This document shows, piece after piece, positions 62,676-64,000 of a stretch of 64,000 nucleotides of DNA. The notes below the pieces were generated by a model. That model ran no database searches. It saw nothing but the letters and a program-made list of their open reading frames with translations, and was not told the origin of the DNA. The number at the start of each line of letters is the position of its first letter. Within the stretch, counting starts at the first letter, position 1. Location of the stretch: assembly GCA_035578155.1 (NCBI GenBank), contig JAPWDM010000012.1, positions 13,274,501 to 13,338,500 on the forward strand, read 5' to 3'. The stretch is from Brachynemurus nebulosus (lineage: Eukaryota > Arthropoda > Insecta > Neuroptera > Myrmeleontidae). The position numbers were made by a program, and so were the translations under genes.

Positions 62676-62795
62676 TTTAGCGAATATTATTTTCGGTTTC
62701 TAGGGACCTCAAAACAAATTTCTGCCATGGTCCCGGACTCAGGTCGCGTTATTACAGTGGCTGTAATAGCTGAATTCCATTCTGGAAATTCGCTA
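62300..62795 (-). mobile_element. R1, copy 12, full length
   Basis: Complete inverse copy: TACCCCTGTCGCAGCATCCT at the left, (TA)n at 62632-62672, and GAATTCCATTCTGGAAATTC then GCTA at the right. With copy 1 it is the best template for the family. Confidence 0.88.
62632..62672. repeat. (TA)n microsatellite in R1
   Basis: About 41 bp of TA at the usual R1 position. Confidence 0.95.
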
Positions 62796-62945
62796 ATAAG
62801 AGGAGGAAGATTCCAATAAGTCCTGAGGTTACTGGTTTTAAATTTGTTTATTTTTGTAATAAATAAATGTCTTATAGAAAAAAATACCCCTATCTTCGAT
62901 TTTGATGAAATTTGTTGTGTGTGTAAGTACATAAGGTAAACAATA

Positions 62946-63494
62946 CAGCTGAACTCTTTTTTATGCGGTCCTCTTTTGTGCGTTTTTTTTTTTGCGGCTT
63001 TTTTTATGCGGTTTGTAAAAAATGCCCATTAAAATGCAAAATGTGAATCAAAATCACGAGACAGTAAGAAACTTAAACAATTACTATAATAACTTTCTTT
63101 GATAAAAATACTTTTTAACGGCTTTTAAGCATTTAATCAATACATTGCATAAGAACATAAGTTATTGCATCATTTAGTTTTGTTAAAGATGTATTTTTCA
63201 AAATTTTCATAATATTATAAAATTGAAATAAAATGTTTCTACGTGTAAATTAATGCTTTGTCTTGTTTATAGAAGCAATTTCTAAGGAAAAATCTAAGTT
63301 TTGAGCGTTTTGAGTGATGTTTTTTCGATAAAACTTTTTCTATGCGGTCCCGACCAACCACACAAAAAAAGTTTTTTATACAATCTGAATCGAACTATAC
63401 TTTTTATAGCTATTTATGATATTTTTGAATATATTTTTTTTGTGCGATTTTTTTTATGCGATCCCTATCCACCGCACAAAAAAGAGTGCAGCTG
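62946..63494 (+). mobile_element. Tigger-like MITE, copy 3 (549 bp)
   Basis: CAGCTGAACTCTTTTTTATG and CAAAAAAGAGTGCAGCTG are the ends, TA outside (62944-62945, 63495-63496). Collinear with 15626-16178. Confidence 0.82.
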
Positions 63495-63496
63495 TA

Positions 63497-63865
63497 TTCT
63501 GTATTTTTTTAAAAGTGTAAGTATACTAGAACCATACTAAAAAAAAATAAAATATATTATTCATGCAATTATTTTGAACTTTTAGAATTTAGGGGAAAAT
63601 GTCAAAAAAATATATAATATAGTCCCAAGTATTACGTATGGCGTCGGTTTCATTTTCCTAGGTGTTATAGTTTTTGAGAAAATTAAGTTTGAAAAATTAC
63701 AGCACTCACACATATATTGGTTAATATCTCAAGGACAAATCAAGGTTAAGGGTCAATGACTCTATATTTGGTAATCATTTGGGGTACCAATGTTACTACA
63801 TATATTATTACAGACATCGGCTCTGGGGGCCATTTCTCTATGCTTATCTTGGTATAGGTACACTT
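63497..63865. other. no gene recognised
   Basis: AT-rich; no paired ends within the window. Confidence 0.4.
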
Positions 63866-63950
63866 TTAGTGATTATTATTTTCGGTTTCTAGGGACCACA
63901 AAACAAATTTCTGCCATAGTTCCGAACTCAAATCGCGTCATGACTCAAGT
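63866..63950 (-). mobile_element. R1, copy 13, 5'-block fragment
   Basis: ATTATTTTCGGTTTCTAGGG, then CAAATTTCTGCCATAGTTCC and AATCGCGTCATGAC, the inverse of the R1 5' block. Confidence 0.72.
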
Positions 63951-64000
63951 CGCGTCAAAAGATATGTTACATTGTTTAACAAAAAAAAGTCAAGTGCGAG

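Overview
This window looks like nuclear DNA of an animal, most likely an arthropod. It is strongly AT-rich and has long poly-A/T and (TA)n tracts. It carries animal transposon classes: hAT, Tc1/mariner- and pogo-type elements with TA duplications, TTAA-flanked piggyBac-type elements, Penelope-like retroelements, Helitron-like ends, a tRNA-derived SINE, and a tRNA-Lys primer-binding site that would fit an arthropod LTR retrotransposon. The species cannot be named from the sequence alone.

I found no convincing host protein-coding gene. The longest open frames are about 90-127 codons. They lie in repeats or low-complexity DNA, overlap other frames, and show no domain I recognise. The recognisable protein remnants all belong to transposons: the C-terminus of a probable pogo/Tigger-like transposase (3721-3951), a hAT dimerisation domain on the minus strand (50628-50792), and three Penelope-like GIY-YIG endonuclease fragments. 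The best of these, at 56501-56965, reads for 154 codons without an ATG.

Layout. 1-7 kb: a 94-bp tandem repeat split by a TA-flanked MITE, a pogo-like element holding a nested TTAA element, a fold-back TTAA element and an LTR/PBS remnant. 7-20 kb: several copies of a dispersed family called R1 here, some with other MITEs inside; a four-fold palindrome at 11.7-12.5 kb; two hAT elements with clean 8-bp duplications. 20-38 kb: elements with iterated internal motifs, paired MITEs, a hairpin-ended family (R2), and two inverted hAT MITEs sharing one target site (36.35-37.32 kb). 39-50 kb: SINE copies, fold-back elements, a TTAA element nested in a Tigger-like MITE, and a 534-bp near-perfect palindrome inside a TA microsatellite. 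50-64 kb: Helitron-like ends, a hAT remnant, a pogo-like element with nested repeats, the Penelope-like copies (one split by a 2.08-kb palindrome), and more R1.

The window is therefore a transposon graveyard with layered insertions. Its value lies in preserved insertion footprints (target duplications, paralogous empty sites) and in unusual palindromic and hairpin architectures. R1 carries five of the window's (TA)n tracts at the same internal position, so it is a likely source of the microsatellites. All boundaries were read by eye, and family assignments that rest only on the type of target duplication are inference.
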